DNA from: Piezodorus guildinii
Lineage: Eukaryota > Arthropoda > Insecta > Hemiptera > Pentatomidae
DNA: 64,000 nt
NCBI GenBank assembly: GCA_023052935.1
Contig: CM041294.1
Coordinates: 17,180,635-17,244,634, forward strand
Direction of reading: 5' to 3'
Under the pieces are notes generated by a model that saw nothing but the letters and a program-made list of their open reading frames with translations, did no database searches and was not told where the DNA came from. Of this stretch, positions 45,159 to 57,185 are shown piece after piece; the first letter of the stretch is position 1; each line of letters starts with the position of its first letter. The translations under genes and the position numbers were made by a program.

Positions 45159-47799
45159 TATAGTTTTTAATATACCGTTCAGTATTAATTCCAGTATTAA
45201 GATTTGACAGAAATGAACAATAAAATACCATGGCCAGAAACTTATCTTGAGAATTACATGAGGTCTCTACTTAACTAAAAGACTTAACCATAAAAGCTAA
45301 ATTATAAATGAAAAGATTAAATTTATCATAATAGTTGATAAAAGGGCACCTAGTATTTATTTTGGATATGTCCTACGAACCTTGTTAATTTGGATTAAGA
45401 TCTAAAGGATAAACTGTCCATTATTTGAGTCGGAAATTAAATGAATCTTCGAAAATAAATGCAATTGATTTTCCAATAAAAACTTGAGGTTCTAAAATGC
45501 TATACAAATGCAGAAAAGAAAAAAAAAACATCATCCACGGCATTTCATCAAGAATACCTGCCAGATTTGTACATATTTAATATTAAATATCGGTAAAAAA
45601 TCATAAATATTTTAAAAAACAAATAACGCATTTATTCTTTAAATAATTGAACAAATCATTAGATATAAATAAATATTCAAACAGTAGCGTTGAAAATAAT
45701 CTTTATATATTTAAACGTTATTACATAGGTTGTCCAGTGAAGGTAGCAGAGAGATAGAACTCGTCCGGTCGACTAAGAAGTTGATTAAAAGAGGAGAGGT
45801 TGATGAACTTAATCCCTATTAAATATTCGTGGGAGGGTCCTCAGGGGCAGGATTAGAGCAGCCATTAGTAGCACGGACTAGTTGCCTCTTCGTGACGTCA
45901 TAGTCTTCAGGGAACAACCTCCTCTGGGTAATCTATAGTCTACATAAATACTTGTTACAAATGATAAATAGTAAGAACGGTAATGATTTAGTTCATAAAT
46001 AATCAGCAAAGAAAAACTTCGATTAAGGTTAAGCGAATAGACGGATGATCTCGTACTTATACCATGGGGAACTTGACTTCAAGGTAGGAAGATTTTTATT
46101 TTACACTAAATAAATCCTGCTGTAGATGCCCAACTCAGTATGTTACAAGACTTTGGGACTCTTTAGGGAACATAGTTGAGCTTGATTTCAGTTTTTCGTT
46201 GACTCAAATAGGACAAATCTAAGGCAATTATTTTTCAGCCATTTAATAATTATATATTTTCAGTAAGCTTTAAATTCCTTGATAACGTAAATATAATAAA
46301 ATAAAATAATAATATACTGATTTTTTTTTATCTAGTATGAGTGACATCTATGTCGATATGTATATAAAAATATAATTGCGAAATTGTGTACATTTTTTTT
46401 TTTTTCGTGTTCTTATCTTTAAATTGAAATGACTCAGAGCTGGGTCTGATTTTTATTTATTTTTTAATTTTCTTTTTCTCGTTTTTTTTTATTTACTTCT
46501 CTATTTCTCTGCTTCTTTTTGTTTGTTTCTTTTATTGTTTTTTTTTTATCTTAATATAATTAATTTTTTTAGGGGTATATATATGATGAATTGTTTAAAG
46601 TTTTATTTCTTTTTTGTTAGATTATGATATTTGTAAGTTATATATATATATTTTGTTTCATTATATAAATTAAGCTGGTATGTGGTACATTACTATTTAC
46701 TTATAATTTAAATTATTATTATTATTTCAATCATTGTATTGTAATGTATTTTATTTTGTATGATTTACCACTTGTAATTAGGCCTGTTAGTGGATGATGT
46801 AAAATAAAAATAAAATATACAAATACATGACACGTATCATCATGCATAAAAACACTATTTTCATGGACTGAAATATAGCTTATCTATAGACATAGATATT
46901 ATTGTATTTTAATTTTATTTATTGTATCTCAAATAGTTTTCCATCTAGAGCTAATCAAATGTTTGACATTTATTTGGCTCTCATTGACTTTGGTTATGGA
47001 ATAATCATGATACTGAACTGATAACGGACTGTATTAATATACCATTAGTCATGAAGATGAAACAAACCAGACATGACAAAAAAAAAAATAATAGAATGAT
47101 TTTTTTTTTTGTCATGTCTATACAATAATAATATATATCAATATACCCTTAGTCCTGAAGATGAAACAAACCAGACATGACAAAAAAAAAAAAAAATCAT
47201 TCTATTATTTTTTTTTTTTGATATATTCACTTTTTACAAATTTAATATTACATAGGAACAAAATACTTTATTCGATACAATAACCATATTAATTACATTA
47301 TGTATTTTATATCTTATTGTATAAAAAAGTTTAAAAAGGAATTGAATGCAACGTCTATCAATATTGCATTATTTTAATTTTTTTAGACGCCTAGAATTTT
47401 TCATAGGCAAATATACATAATAATGTATAAAATGTAGACTAATAGTCAAAGAAATATTCTAATGAAGCAACTGCTAATAGTTGATTATCTTTTTTCCACT
47501 TAATAAAAAACAAAATCACTAAATAAAAAAATCAGACAACAAATAAATATTTACGCCTTTATTTTTCAAGTCGTAGGATATACACAGTAAGAGTTTACGA
47601 TTTAGCACAGAAAACAACAATCTTCACCTTTAAAATTTAAATACAAGCAACAGAAGTAACTTGGTCCATTAAAATTTCATACTGTACCGACTTAAACAGC
47701 CAACTATTGAGAAAAACACGCGTTATCTTTATTTTATTTTATTTTTTATCGCAACTGTTAGAAGTGATTAGACAATATATGCTAGCGGAAATAGCAGCA
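45159..47799. other. Intergenic, mostly AT-rich
   Basis: No gene supported. A less AT-rich island at 45720-45960 has a short minus-strand frame (LFPEDYDVTKRQLVRATNGC) ending at a TAA, with a possible acceptor (ATTACCCAG) before it. It may be a missed terminal exon or chance. The rest is T-rich with simple sequence. Confidence 0.35.
47033..47220. repeat. Duplicated and inverted A/T-tract block
   Basis: GAAGATGAAACAAACCAGAC followed by ATGAC and an A run occurs at 47054-47090 and again at 47157-47192. Between them AGAATGAT, a T run and GTCATGTCT form the exact inverse of AGACATGAC, A run, ATCATTCT. The block can fold into a long hairpin. Confidence 0.75.
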
Positions 47800-47960
47800 A
47801 ATATAATATGAAAGGAGAAGGAATGTGCTCAGCAGCACCCTTTTCTAAGCTTTAATTTAGCGAAAGAGGTCTCTCATCCAGCTTTTTTTGAGTCCTCTTA
47901 TAGGAATTTGAGCTATGACATGTCGATCATAAGTCTTTTGTCGTATCCGTGAATTTTAAT
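47800..47960 (-). mobile_element. Non-LTR 3' end (second family)
   Basis: Minus-strand words AAGCTGGATGAGAGACCTC, GGTGCTGCTGAGC and the A-rich end match the 8.9, 21.7 and 50.9 kb fragments. Confidence 0.5.
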
Positions 47961-48195
47961 ATAAAAAAGCGAATGGGTGTTGTTTTGGTCAACTGTCAGT
48001 TGTTAGGATTTTGTTATTAGCGCGCCTTAGATCTGTATTCAAGAGTCTTATTTTTTTTTATTTAATCATAAATCGGTTATGCGTAAATCGACATGGGCTT
48101 AAGAAGTTATGTGCATCTTTAGAGTTTCTGTTTTTTTTTTCCAGTTTTGATAATTTGGATAGGAGACTGTGAGTACTTTTTTTTTCAGTCACTGG

Positions 48196-48393
48196 TTTTT
48201 TTTTATTGTTGTTTTTCTCACCCTTTCTCGCTTTTGAAGGCTATACGGGGGTTTCTCGGGCCAGAGGGTGTGGGCGGGTGATTAATACCGAGATAAAAGC
48301 CCCCTCAGAACCGAGACTCGAACTTGTAATTATTTTTTTCACAGGTTTTTTGATCATCTGTAGTGGCTAGGCAACCCGCGCTAACCAACCGGA
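48196..48393 (-). mobile_element. tRNA-derived SINE, 5'-trimmed copy
   Basis: On the minus strand it starts CCGGTTGGTTAGCGCGGGTT, keeps the B-box-like AAGTTCGAGTCTCGG (48313-48327), then GAGGGGGCTTTTATC, CCTCTGGCCCGAGAAACCCC and an A-rich tail. It directly follows a nearly identical copy. Confidence 0.75.
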
Positions 48394-48592
48394 TTTTTTT
48401 TGTGTTTTTTTTCACTCCTTCCTCGCTTTTGAAGGCTATACGGGGGTTTCTCGGGCCAGAGGGTGAGGGCAGAGGATAAATACCGTGATAAAAGCCCCCT
48501 CAGACCGAGACTCGAACTTGTAATTATTTTACTAACCCGATTAATATTAATATTAGTAACCCGAGCTAACCAACCCGGCCACCCTGCCCGCT
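48394..48592 (-). mobile_element. tRNA-derived SINE, longer copy
   Basis: Same body as the neighbour, but with the full head GCGGGCAGGGTGGCCGGGTT (A-box-like GGTGGCCGGGTTGGTTAG) and the B-box-like GTTCGAGTCTCGG. The space between the boxes is enlarged by AT sequence, so this is not a functional tRNA gene. The tail is an A run broken by CAC. Confidence 0.78.
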
Positions 48593-49339
48593 AGTCATCT
48601 ATCCTTTGGTTGAGTGTTAGTGCTAGGTAATGTACTATGTTCACTATAGTGTATAGTATGTTTATGTTGAAACTAACAGCATACATGATGAAAGTCCTAT
48701 AACCGATATGACTGCAGTTGATAGGACCATTTGGAAATATTTTTATGTATTTCAAATTTGGCGATTTTCACTCACTTCATTGGACATGAATTTCTAAATT
48801 TCTAAATCCATTTCTGAGATAAAATAAGCCGGGATGGATATGAATCAAAATAACGAGGAGAAGCCAATGGCCATTTGATCACAGTTGCAGATGCATCTGC
48901 ATTACCCGTATCCGGGATTAAACCATGGGACTACACATCATGGCGTAGAGATGTACCACAAGAGATAGGAGAGGCTAATCAAAAATCCTCGACGCTGATA
49001 GGTTATCCAGATGGACCAATCGGATGAGGGAATCGCCTCCAACGGCCATTAGGGACCGATTCCGTGACACATAACAACGTTAATGTAGGGCCAATAATGC
49101 CTAGCCCGATAATACTCAGTTGTGACAATTGCCTCTCTATATGTCCAGTCTTCGTCCCTTCCCACATCGGTATCTCCACTAATGGCCTTCCATTAGCTCT
49201 ACTCATCTATGTCGAGGAGCTCTAAAAATGATTTACAAATGTCTGTATAGTAGGGCAGCCTTTCCTAACATTTATATTGTAATACGTACTAAAGAAACTA
49301 AATATCCTCCTATTTTCTGACATATTTAGTTAAAAAAAA
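48593..49339. other. Less AT-rich, unassigned
   Basis: The 48840-49240 part is GC-richer with a 67-codon minus-strand frame lacking known motifs. It could be an unrecognised repeat. Confidence 0.3.
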
Positions 49340-49484
49340 ACAAACCTGTACTACTACTAACCATGGAGGGTCCTGTGCTCAGTACATATAGAGATTCGCA
49401 CTGTTTCAAGGCCAACGGCAGTGCAATGAGGTGATTAGGCCTTAATCGCTCTCAGCCACCAGGTTTTTCCCCAATTAATTTGGG

Positions 49485-49768
49485 TAGAATAGAATAGAAT
49501 AGAAAAATGAACTTTATTCTAGGACATAATCCCTTAAGAATAACATTCATGTTACAAAGGGTACCGATGTTATAAAGAGTACCCATGTTATAAAGGGTAC
49601 CCACTTTATAGAGGCTAAGTCTGCCCCAGGAGGGTCTCCATACCCTAGGGTCGCCTCACCCCGACTGAATTAACAGAATAAATAATATTCTGCCATAGCC
49701 GGATTCGAACCCAGGACCCGTAGCACAGCAGACTAGCGATCTATCCATTAGACCACGCCGCTGCCTCT
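49485..49768 (-). mobile_element. tRNA-derived SINE with (TTCTA)n tail
   Basis: The minus strand starts AGAGGCAGCGGCGTGGTCTA with an A box (GTGGTCTAATGGA) and a perfect B box GGTTCGAATCC (49711-49701), close to tRNA-Arg-type sequence. The unrelated body contains repeated GGGTACCCTTTATAACATG-like words and ends in (TTCTA)n at 49504-49485. A short tail repeat is typical of arthropod SINEs. Possibly still transcribed by RNA polymerase III; inferred only. Confidence 0.8.
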
Positions 49769-49784
49769 AAGACTTAGAGCCTTA

Positions 49785-49895
49785 ATATTTTTAGAGTGCT
49801 GCCACTGGGTAGTGTCTCTACATGCGATTTAAGATATTTTTATAGATTACCATCACATTTACTAGATGTATTTTCTAGTATCTAGATGTATTTGA
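49785..49895 (+). mobile_element. Jockey-like 3' UTR scrap
   Basis: TTTTTAGAGTGCTGCCACTG, GGTAGTGTCTCTACATG and the ACTAGATGTATTT end match the 3' UTR at 36165-36260. Confidence 0.65.
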
Positions 49896-50026
49896 GGAGC
49901 CTCTGTGACAATCGTTAATAAAATATGAGACAGACTGCTGAAATGCACCCCACCTCAACGCAGTCAAATAACGATAGGCTCATTAACAATCTGACACAAC
50001 AATAAATACTTCAATTATTCAAAAAA

Positions 50027-50915
50027 TCTGGTGCGGGCAACACACGACTTTCACTAACATCCTTTTTAGAATCGATTAAAGAATTTTCAAATACAGTAAG
50101 TGAAAGTAAAATGAGTGAAACCATTAAAGAATTAATTAAATTGAATTTCTATAGAAACATATGTTTTATTAAAAAATCTATAATATAATTATGTAAAATA
50201 ATCAGTTAGTTTTATCGGCTTTTCATCACTCTTTATTAACTTTTACAAGCTCTTGTGAATTAGATAATATTTTTTTCTAAAATCTTTAGCTTTCCAACGG
50301 TATATCACTGCTCTTGTTCAAAAACAAAAAAATGCATTAAACATTTTTTTTGTCAGTTTCCTCCTTTAGTCGTTTTTTAAATTTGCACAACTTACATATT
50401 TAGGTGTTTTTCATCAGTGTTAACAAGATAATATAGTTATTTTTATTGAATCTAGAAAATTAAAGGTACTTTAGGGGAAGAAAATTTAAAATATCGGCAT
50501 TTAAGCCCTGTCAGACCATTTTAATCAGAATAGAGCCTACATTATATCAAAGCCCATTAAATTTTACATCGATTTAGCGAGTTTAATCAAAATCGTCGGA
50601 ACCTTTTTCGAGAAAATCGAAAAAAGATGCAAAATACATAGTATAATGTAGCTCTTCTGGTTAAGCCGATTTTGATGAAAAAAGTTTTGTCACGTCTCGG
50701 GCGTATAGTTGTCTTAAATATGAAATTTCAGTTTCATAGGACTTACCGTTTTCGCCCGGGAGTTACCATACACACACACACACACAGACCTTTTTGCGGG
50801 ACTTGGTTATTTGGACTCAGGGGACCCTAAAACGTGTATTTCCGTTGAAAACTGGAATTAGAAAATTTTCACGATCGCAATACTTCCCCTTACTATATAT
50901 AGTATGTTAAAGTAA
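50027..50915 (-). mobile_element. Helentron-like element, full length
   Basis: 889 bp from TCTGGTGCGGGCAACACACG (plus-strand left end) to CTATATATAGTATGTTAAAG at the right. Contains (AC)n at 50770, the AACTCCCGGGCGAAAACGG segment and the subterminal ACTTTCACTAAC. The palindrome's outer arm is mutated. Confidence 0.85.
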
Positions 50916-50929
50916 AAATTATGACGAGA

Positions 50930-51035
50930 AGAGGTGCTGCTGGGTACTGTCCTTCCTTATGCTATTATTTTATCCGATTTGCTGGTTGTCACAATACTGC
51001 TGACATGTGGAAAATAAATGGAGTAAAAAAAAACC
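50930..51035 (+). mobile_element. Non-LTR 3' end scrap (second family)
   Basis: GAGAAGAGGTGCTGCTGGGT, GCTGGTTGTCACAATACTG and an A run match the second-family 3' ends. It abuts the preceding Helentron-like element. Confidence 0.45.
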
Positions 51036-51281
51036 ATCCGACATGCTTCTAAGAAATCACTCCTCCACACTTTTACTTTTAATGAACTTTCTACTAGACC
51101 GTTTATACATTACATAAATCCAAAGATACTCCTAGATCTAATCATTAATCTTTTGTATATCTAGATGAACCGTGTGGTACTTCAGAATTTCTAACATTAA
51201 AACTTTTTATTATTATATATTTAATATTCAACATACAAAAATATCAGTTTATATTACGAATTTGAGAAGAAAATTAAATAG

Positions 51282-51282
<1 letters not shown>

Positions 51283-51337
<55 letters not shown>

Positions 51338-51345
51338 TATATATT
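51283..51345. repeat. TA microsatellite
   Basis: (TA)n with one phase break, then a T run. Confidence 0.9.
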
Positions 51346-51560
51346 TTTTTTTAAAAGGACTGGTGGAGTGTAATAATAGCTCAAGTTCAGAAAACGTTAA
51401 GGCAATTTTACATATTACTTCTTACTAACTTAATAAAACTCGATTGCAGAAAAAAAAATACAAACACCTTGTTATAGATAGATCGTATTTGAATATATTT
51501 TTGCTAATGGTGTAATCATTATTAATATAATCTTAGAAATATATCTATGATTGTGTTTTG

Positions 51561-52076
51561 CTTTCACTTACTATATATAGTTAGGAAAAGTATTGCGATC
51601 GTGAAAACTTTCTTTCTTTAAAGTATCTTCAATTTTGTTGTTTCTATAAAAATAACTTTATTATCTTGTTACCACTGATGAAAAAATGGTAAATATATAA
51701 ATTGAATGTATTCGATACCCAACTAAAGGAGAAAGCAGATAAACTATTTTTTAATGCAATTTTTCGTTTTTGAACATAAGAACAGTAATATACATGTATG
51801 ATATACCGTTGGAAAGCTAAAAATTTTAGAAAAAAATATTATCTCATACATAAGCTTTTAAAAGTTAATAGAGAGTGATGAAAAGTCGATACAACTAACT
51901 GATTATTTTAGATAATAATATAATAGATTTTTTAATAAAACACATATTTCTATAGAAATTTTATTTAATTAATTCTTTAATGGTTTCAAACATCTTTATC
52001 TTTTACTGAATTAGAAAATACTTTAATCGATACTAAAAATGGAGGTAAGTGGAAGTCGTGTATGGCCCGCACCAGA
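51561..52076 (+). mobile_element. Helentron-like element with internal deletion
   Basis: The head CTTTCACTTACTATATATAG runs to GCGATCGTGAAAA and then jumps to TTCTTTCTTTAAAGTATCTT, losing the (TG)n and central part (~380 bp) at a short T-rich microhomology. The right end GGAGGTAAGTGGAAGTCGTG ... CACCAGA is intact. Inverted relative to the copy at 50.0-50.9 kb. Confidence 0.85.
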
Positions 52077-52728
52077 TTTTTTACTTATTTAAACAGTATC
52101 AATAATAAATAATATAATTTTAAGTTTATTAACTAAATATATAATCGATTGCCATCGCTTGTCGAAAAAAGAGGCCTTTTTATAACAAAGGGATATGTGT
52201 ATCAGTTGTCGATCGAAAAATCGCATTAAAAATAATTATCTAACGGATATTACAAAATTTGTAGGGCAATACAAGTTGGTGATTCAAGTTGGAAACAACA
52301 ATTCGATTAAAACTTTGTTGTTGATTGATTCGTCAAACAATCCATCCAGGCTGCAAGTTGGGGAAATTGAGTTATGTTTACTTTCACACAAATCTACATC
52401 TAATAACCGAACAGCGGGAATGATAGCCAGAAAATTTAATAAAATTACAAAACCCCTGTCGCAGAATTTTTGCCATATCTATTATGTTCTCGTTTTAAAA
52501 CTTAGCAATGTAGGATTAGCCTGAATAATATTATGTTAATATTTAAATAACTGATATGATTCCTGAGATGATGGAGCTATTTTTTTTTCTTCAAAAATTG
52601 ACTCAAGGAAATTACTATTTTATACAAAGAGGTTTTGTAATAATTATATTGAGGATGTTTAGTCGACTGTAGAAACTATTTTAAGTGGAATAATCAGGAG
52701 TCTTTTTCTAAATATTTTTAATTTTGCC
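52077..52728. other. Unassigned, one 109-codon frame
   Basis: A plus-strand frame at 52195-52524 has no recognised motif and ordinary AT-rich codon content. Not called as a gene. Confidence 0.3.
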
Positions 52729-52762
52729 GACGTTTCGGATCAAGCTTGTGAGCCATCATCAG
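52729..52762 (-). ncRNA. Hammerhead-ribozyme-like motif
   Basis: The minus strand reads CTGATGA, a 12-base-pairing stem II (TGGCTCA...TGATCC with one mismatch), GAAAC, GTC. All core bases are intact. Flanks GCT/GGC can pair as a short helix I. The very short helix III (AC/GT) is the form known from Penelope-like elements. Confidence 0.65.
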
Positions 52763-53164
52763 AGCTACACAAACATCAGAACGAAAGTGATACGTACTAA
52801 CGTGATAGTGAAAATTGTTCAAATGTAGTGACAATGATAACATTTAAAATAAAACAGATAATATACCAACATACTTAAATTTTATAGATAAAAATAATGA
52901 TATTACGATAAACAATATGATGATGATAAGCATAAAAACAATACTTTAGACTTTAATATAGAAGTAAAAAATTATATATAAACGTACACTCACTGAGCCA
53001 TGACCAAGCTGAGGAAAACTGAAAACATAGGTAGTACGGGGAGGGGTGCCCCTAAAGGTTTTTCCCTCTAAATATAACTAGAACAACTTATCTTTGTTTT
53101 AAAAAGTTTTACAAAATTATACAATGAAAAAACAAAACAAAATATGTACAATTAGGCTTAATTT

Positions 53165-53704
53165 ATGTATTTAAAGAAGGATAAGAAGAATTCTAAGAAG
53201 GATTTACGGCCCCAAAAAGATAAAAGAAGGATACAGGCTAAGATCCAATCAGGAAATATACAAGGACACAAGAGATCTAGAAACGGAAATAAGGATCAGG
53301 AGACTGAAATTCCACAGACATATGGTAAGAATGGCTCCAGAAAGACTTAACAAGGAAATATTCCAAAAAATCAGTAGATACAAGCTCCTCCCAAGCTTTT
53401 GTATCTACGGATCAGGCAGATGAAGGAAGAAACGGAAAGACTTGGAATAACGGACCAGGGCTGTCTGGACAGAGAGGGGTATGGTAAGAGACTAAAGGAG
53501 ATCACGGTTCTTGTTAAGAAGAAAAGTTCGAGAAAGGGAGTCGCGTGGACGGAGGAGAGAAAGCGGCGGCACGCGGAGATAATGAGAGAGAAGTGGAAAG
53601 AAAGGAAAACAAGAAAGAAGCCAAGTGTCATGATATTCGCGTGGTCTCCATGGCCGTTTCGTGACAAAATAAAAGGCTCAAAATCTTTAACAGAAAATTA
53701 TTAA
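53165..53704 (+). pseudogene. RTE-like ORF2 C-terminus
   Basis: Translation in shifted frames gives RRILRRIYGPKKIKEGYRLR, DLETEIRIRRLKFHRHMVRM and PERLNKEIF, the conserved post-polymerase end of RTE-like ORF2. A later basic region follows (GVAWTEERKRRHAEIMREKW). At least two frame changes. The rest of the element is absent. Confidence 0.78.
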
Positions 53705-54244
53705 AACTAGAATCTGAGGTATGTAAACGATCCGTGAGGTATATATATATATAAACAAAAAAAAAAAAAAAAACTCTTACCATCCTCGACTGTAATTTAC
53801 CATTGAAACAGAAAACATGAACTCACTTCCGTTCCTCGACCTCCTTATCATCAAAAAACCCGATGATTCACTATCCACCAACTAGTACACTAAACCTATC
53901 TATTCTGGACGTCTCCTTAATTATTTTTCCTTACACCCCCATCACCAGAAAATCAGTGTTGCCAAAAAACACTTTATCATACAAATCTCTGTTTGACTAG
54001 TTTATCATAACGAAAAGTGCAATTAGAAAGAAAATATGTTTATTTTATAACATCTATTCATAATCGGCAGATCTGAAATATATAAATCAAAAGTTAATTT
54101 CTTTGTTATTTTAAAGTGAAGGACATATAACGGAAAATTTAATTTTCCCATATAAAGAAAACTACAGAAATAACAACGGTTCCTATTTTATTCGGTTTAT
54201 TACTACTTTTATATTTCAATTTAAATTACATTTGAAAAATTAAA

Positions 54245-55985
54245 TTAAGTTTCCAAAGGAATCCCATTTAGTTTACGAACTCAGGAGCCTCCATCCTCTC
54301 TCGAACAACCTCATTTCTAATTCGGTCCATCCTTGTTAGACGTAGACATCTTCTCCAAAAGTCCATCTCCACAGCTTGGACTTTTGAGTAGAGCTGCCTA
54401 GACATTGTCCACGTTTCCGATGCGTAAGTAACGATGGGTTCTACGATGGCATTGTAGATCTTCCTATTATTTTCTTTTAAAAGAAGGTCATTCCATAGAA
54501 CAAGATGGAGCATCCGCGTGTCTTTTCGGGCTTGTTCTACCTTTCTCCTTAGGTCGATTTTGGAGGATCCAGTGGAGTCGAGGTACGATCCCAGATATTA
54601 CATAAATAAATAAATACATCCACCTTTGTGCACGCCTCATCATCAACTCGTAGAACACTGTCATCCTCAGCGCTGATGGCCATGTATTCCGTCTTTTTGA
54701 AATTAATTTTAAGATCCATAGACTCATAGCAGTCCCCTAATGAGCACATTATCATCTTAAGGTAGATCTTTCTTCGAGCGAATACAACTTGATCGTCAGC
54801 GAAAAAAAGCGACACTAGCTGTTCATAGTCTATGAAAGGACCCACATCACCACACTGACGAAACCGTTCCTTGACCGAAATATAGAGATAAATCTTAAAA
54901 GGGGGTGGCGCCATGTTACAGCCCTGTTTCAGACCCTCAGTACCTGTGAATGGCTCTGATATCCGGTTTTCAAGCCTCACCCGGTAAATGTCGTCTTGGC
55001 ATAGGTGTCTTACTGCATCTACTAAAGCGTGATTGATTCCTAAATCTCTCAGTGCTGCCCACATTCTATTTCTTGGGACGCTGTCATAGGCTCCAGATCA
55101 AATCACCTGTCTCCTCCTAGTACCAGGTTAATAATTTCCAGGAGAATGCTCATGACTTTATTTCCTCCAGCCTTTAGCAGCTCTACCGCGACTCCGCCTG
55201 GACCTGGGGCCTTTCCGTTTTTAGAGCATTTAGGAGCCTGTGCTAATTCCTCCATGGTCCCCATTATTCTTCCTGGCGCTGCGGTTCTACTCTCCTCTGC
55301 TATAAACTGGCCGGCTCTCCTTAAGTAGATCTTCGAAGTGCACTTTCCAAGCTTCATTTAGTAATTTGTGAGACAACGTTTTCCTTTCTGGATGTACGCA
55401 GCTTCTTTAGGACACCCCAGGAGTCTCTAATTGTATTGTATCCTATTGGACAATTGATACGCTAGCAGGACCTATCCCACGAAGTATTTTTTTGTTCAAT
55501 TACCAGGCACTTCACTTCCTTATTTAGTTTCCTATAGGTTGCCCAGTCCTCATTGCTTCTCGAGGGAAGATACTTGTGGTACGCCTCCTTCTTCTGGCTC
55601 ACGAGCTGTGCCACTTCGTCCGACCACCAGTCTGGCTTAGGGCGTTTTTTCTAAAAAAAGTGCTTAAGCTGCTGCCGTATAGATGCATTCTTTTAGGTGT
55701 GCGTACTTTTCTGAGGCGCTCACCCCACACTTACGTCAGCTTTATCTTCCAATCTTCTTCGGTACAGGTCTCGAATGCTTGTGTCCCTCAGTGGTCCCAG
55801 CCTATAATGAGGAATACTGTCTGCCTCTGCCGTCCTTCCTCCTTCCCGCTGTCGCTTTCCAGCAATCCACGGAAAGTAAATCTTTACCCGTAAAATGTGG
55901 TGGTCACTTCCGCACTCCCAGTCTCTGAAGATACCTTCAATTTTCAATGAACTTTCTTGTTTGGATATTATGTAATCCAAGATTG
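54245..55985 (-). pseudogene. RTE-like retrotransposon: endonuclease end, RT, C-terminus
   Basis: A ~1.7 kb minus-strand copy in correct domain order. 55980-55720 ends an APE-type endonuclease (WECGSDHHILRVKI). 55357-55103 has SKNGKAPGPGGVAVELLKAG, the entry of the reverse transcriptase. 55064-54549 has EGLKQGCNMAPPPFKIYLY and the catalytic FADD in SLFFADDQVV, then NFKKTEYMAI. 54513-54268 holds VTYASETWTMSRQLYSKVQA and RRCLRLTRMDRIRNEVV. Frameshifts and stops divide it, so it is dead, though the catalytic Asp pair survives. Confidence 0.88.
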
Positions 55986-57049
55986 AAGACTGAAATCCTG
56001 GTTTATTCCAGGTGGCAGCAGTTTCTACTGCTTCTATCCAACTTCTATTAAATTTCTTTTTATGGGTGAGGCTTCTGTCAACGCATTCATGTCACTGAAG
56101 CTATTATTATAATTTAATATAATTATAGGCCAAGTCTATACATATTCAGCAGGAAAAATATTTAAGAAAATAATCAAAACTCGATGAAATTTCGATGTTA
56201 TAGCATATGTCATGAAAAATAACATTAGTCCTGAGAGTTGTAATAAAATAATTACGGAGGGGGTAAGACCTCGGATAAGAAGTAGACATTATAGGAAGAG
56301 CATTTAGGTAGGGTGTTGTACAGGGAGCACTACTAATGGCCCCGCTTTCCCCTCATCCGGTGGGAAAGGGAGGGGGAGCTTAGCGTGCTCCTGTTTGTCT
56401 CCCTGAATTAACCGTCTTCTCTACCCCCCCTCTCTTCAGGGATAAAATTTAATCTATATTTAATATCATTAGTAATAATAATGAGCAATAAATATTAATA
56501 AGTAGAATAAATGAAATAACGAACTAATCTGTTTATAAAGGTAATTACAACAGTTAGGTTATTTATCTATATTTATAAAACGAATGGGGCCTAGAAAAAA
56601 AAAAATATCATAAAATAAAATTACCTGAAATTAAATTAATAGTTTTAACCTAACAATATGTGCTTTGTATTTATTTAGCACTTACACTCTGGGTGTAGCG
56701 TTGAAGGCAATATTCACTGAGGTTACCAAAGTGGTTTTAAGAAGTTGTTTTATTGAAGCATGAAGTAGGAATAGGATGAGTAGCTATATCGTATGGAGTT
56801 GTTATTCTCTAAGTATAGAATATTTTTATGAGCCACGGATAGTTATTGATTATTTTCATGGATCTATTTGATTTTTTTTAAATAGTTTCTTTTAAAGCTC
56901 CATACAGGTTAGGCAGGCATATGTGATCAAAGAACGAATTAATGATTTATATATTATTTGTTTTGGCGGCTTATTTTGATAGTGTAAATATATATATTGT
57001 TATTTTTTTTCGTAAAAGACCCTACATGGATCACATGTTCCTCCTGAGG
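55986..57049. other. Intergenic, no supported gene
   Basis: Mostly AT-rich. A GC-richer patch at 56270-56450 is unassigned. Confidence 0.4.
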
Positions 57050-57185
57050 TTTGCCCATTAGATTTTTATCTTTTCACTCCTGTCTTTCATTCTTTCATCT
57101 GACCACCGTGTACAAATCTCTTTATTCATTGTCTCTGGCTGAACTACCCTTGTGTCTAATGTAATATTCTGAATATTTATTTCAG
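57050..57185 (-). pseudogene. Possible retrotransposon ORF end
   Basis: Minus-strand VVQPETMNKEICTRWSDERM then KDRSEKIK resembles the basic tail at 53.5 kb (W-[ST]-[DE]-E-R-x3-R). The assignment is weak. Confidence 0.35.

Noticed and set aside
48196..48592. A CRISPR-like or tandem-repeat array.
   Set aside because: Only two ~200-bp copies with A tails and tRNA-like heads: a SINE dimer.
49700..49768. A functional tRNA gene.
   Set aside because: A and B boxes are present, but the sequence runs into a SINE body and tail, and a clean cloverleaf with paired acceptor stem is not seen.
52195..52524. A 109-codon frame as a gene.
   Set aside because: No recognised domain; composition like intergenic DNA.
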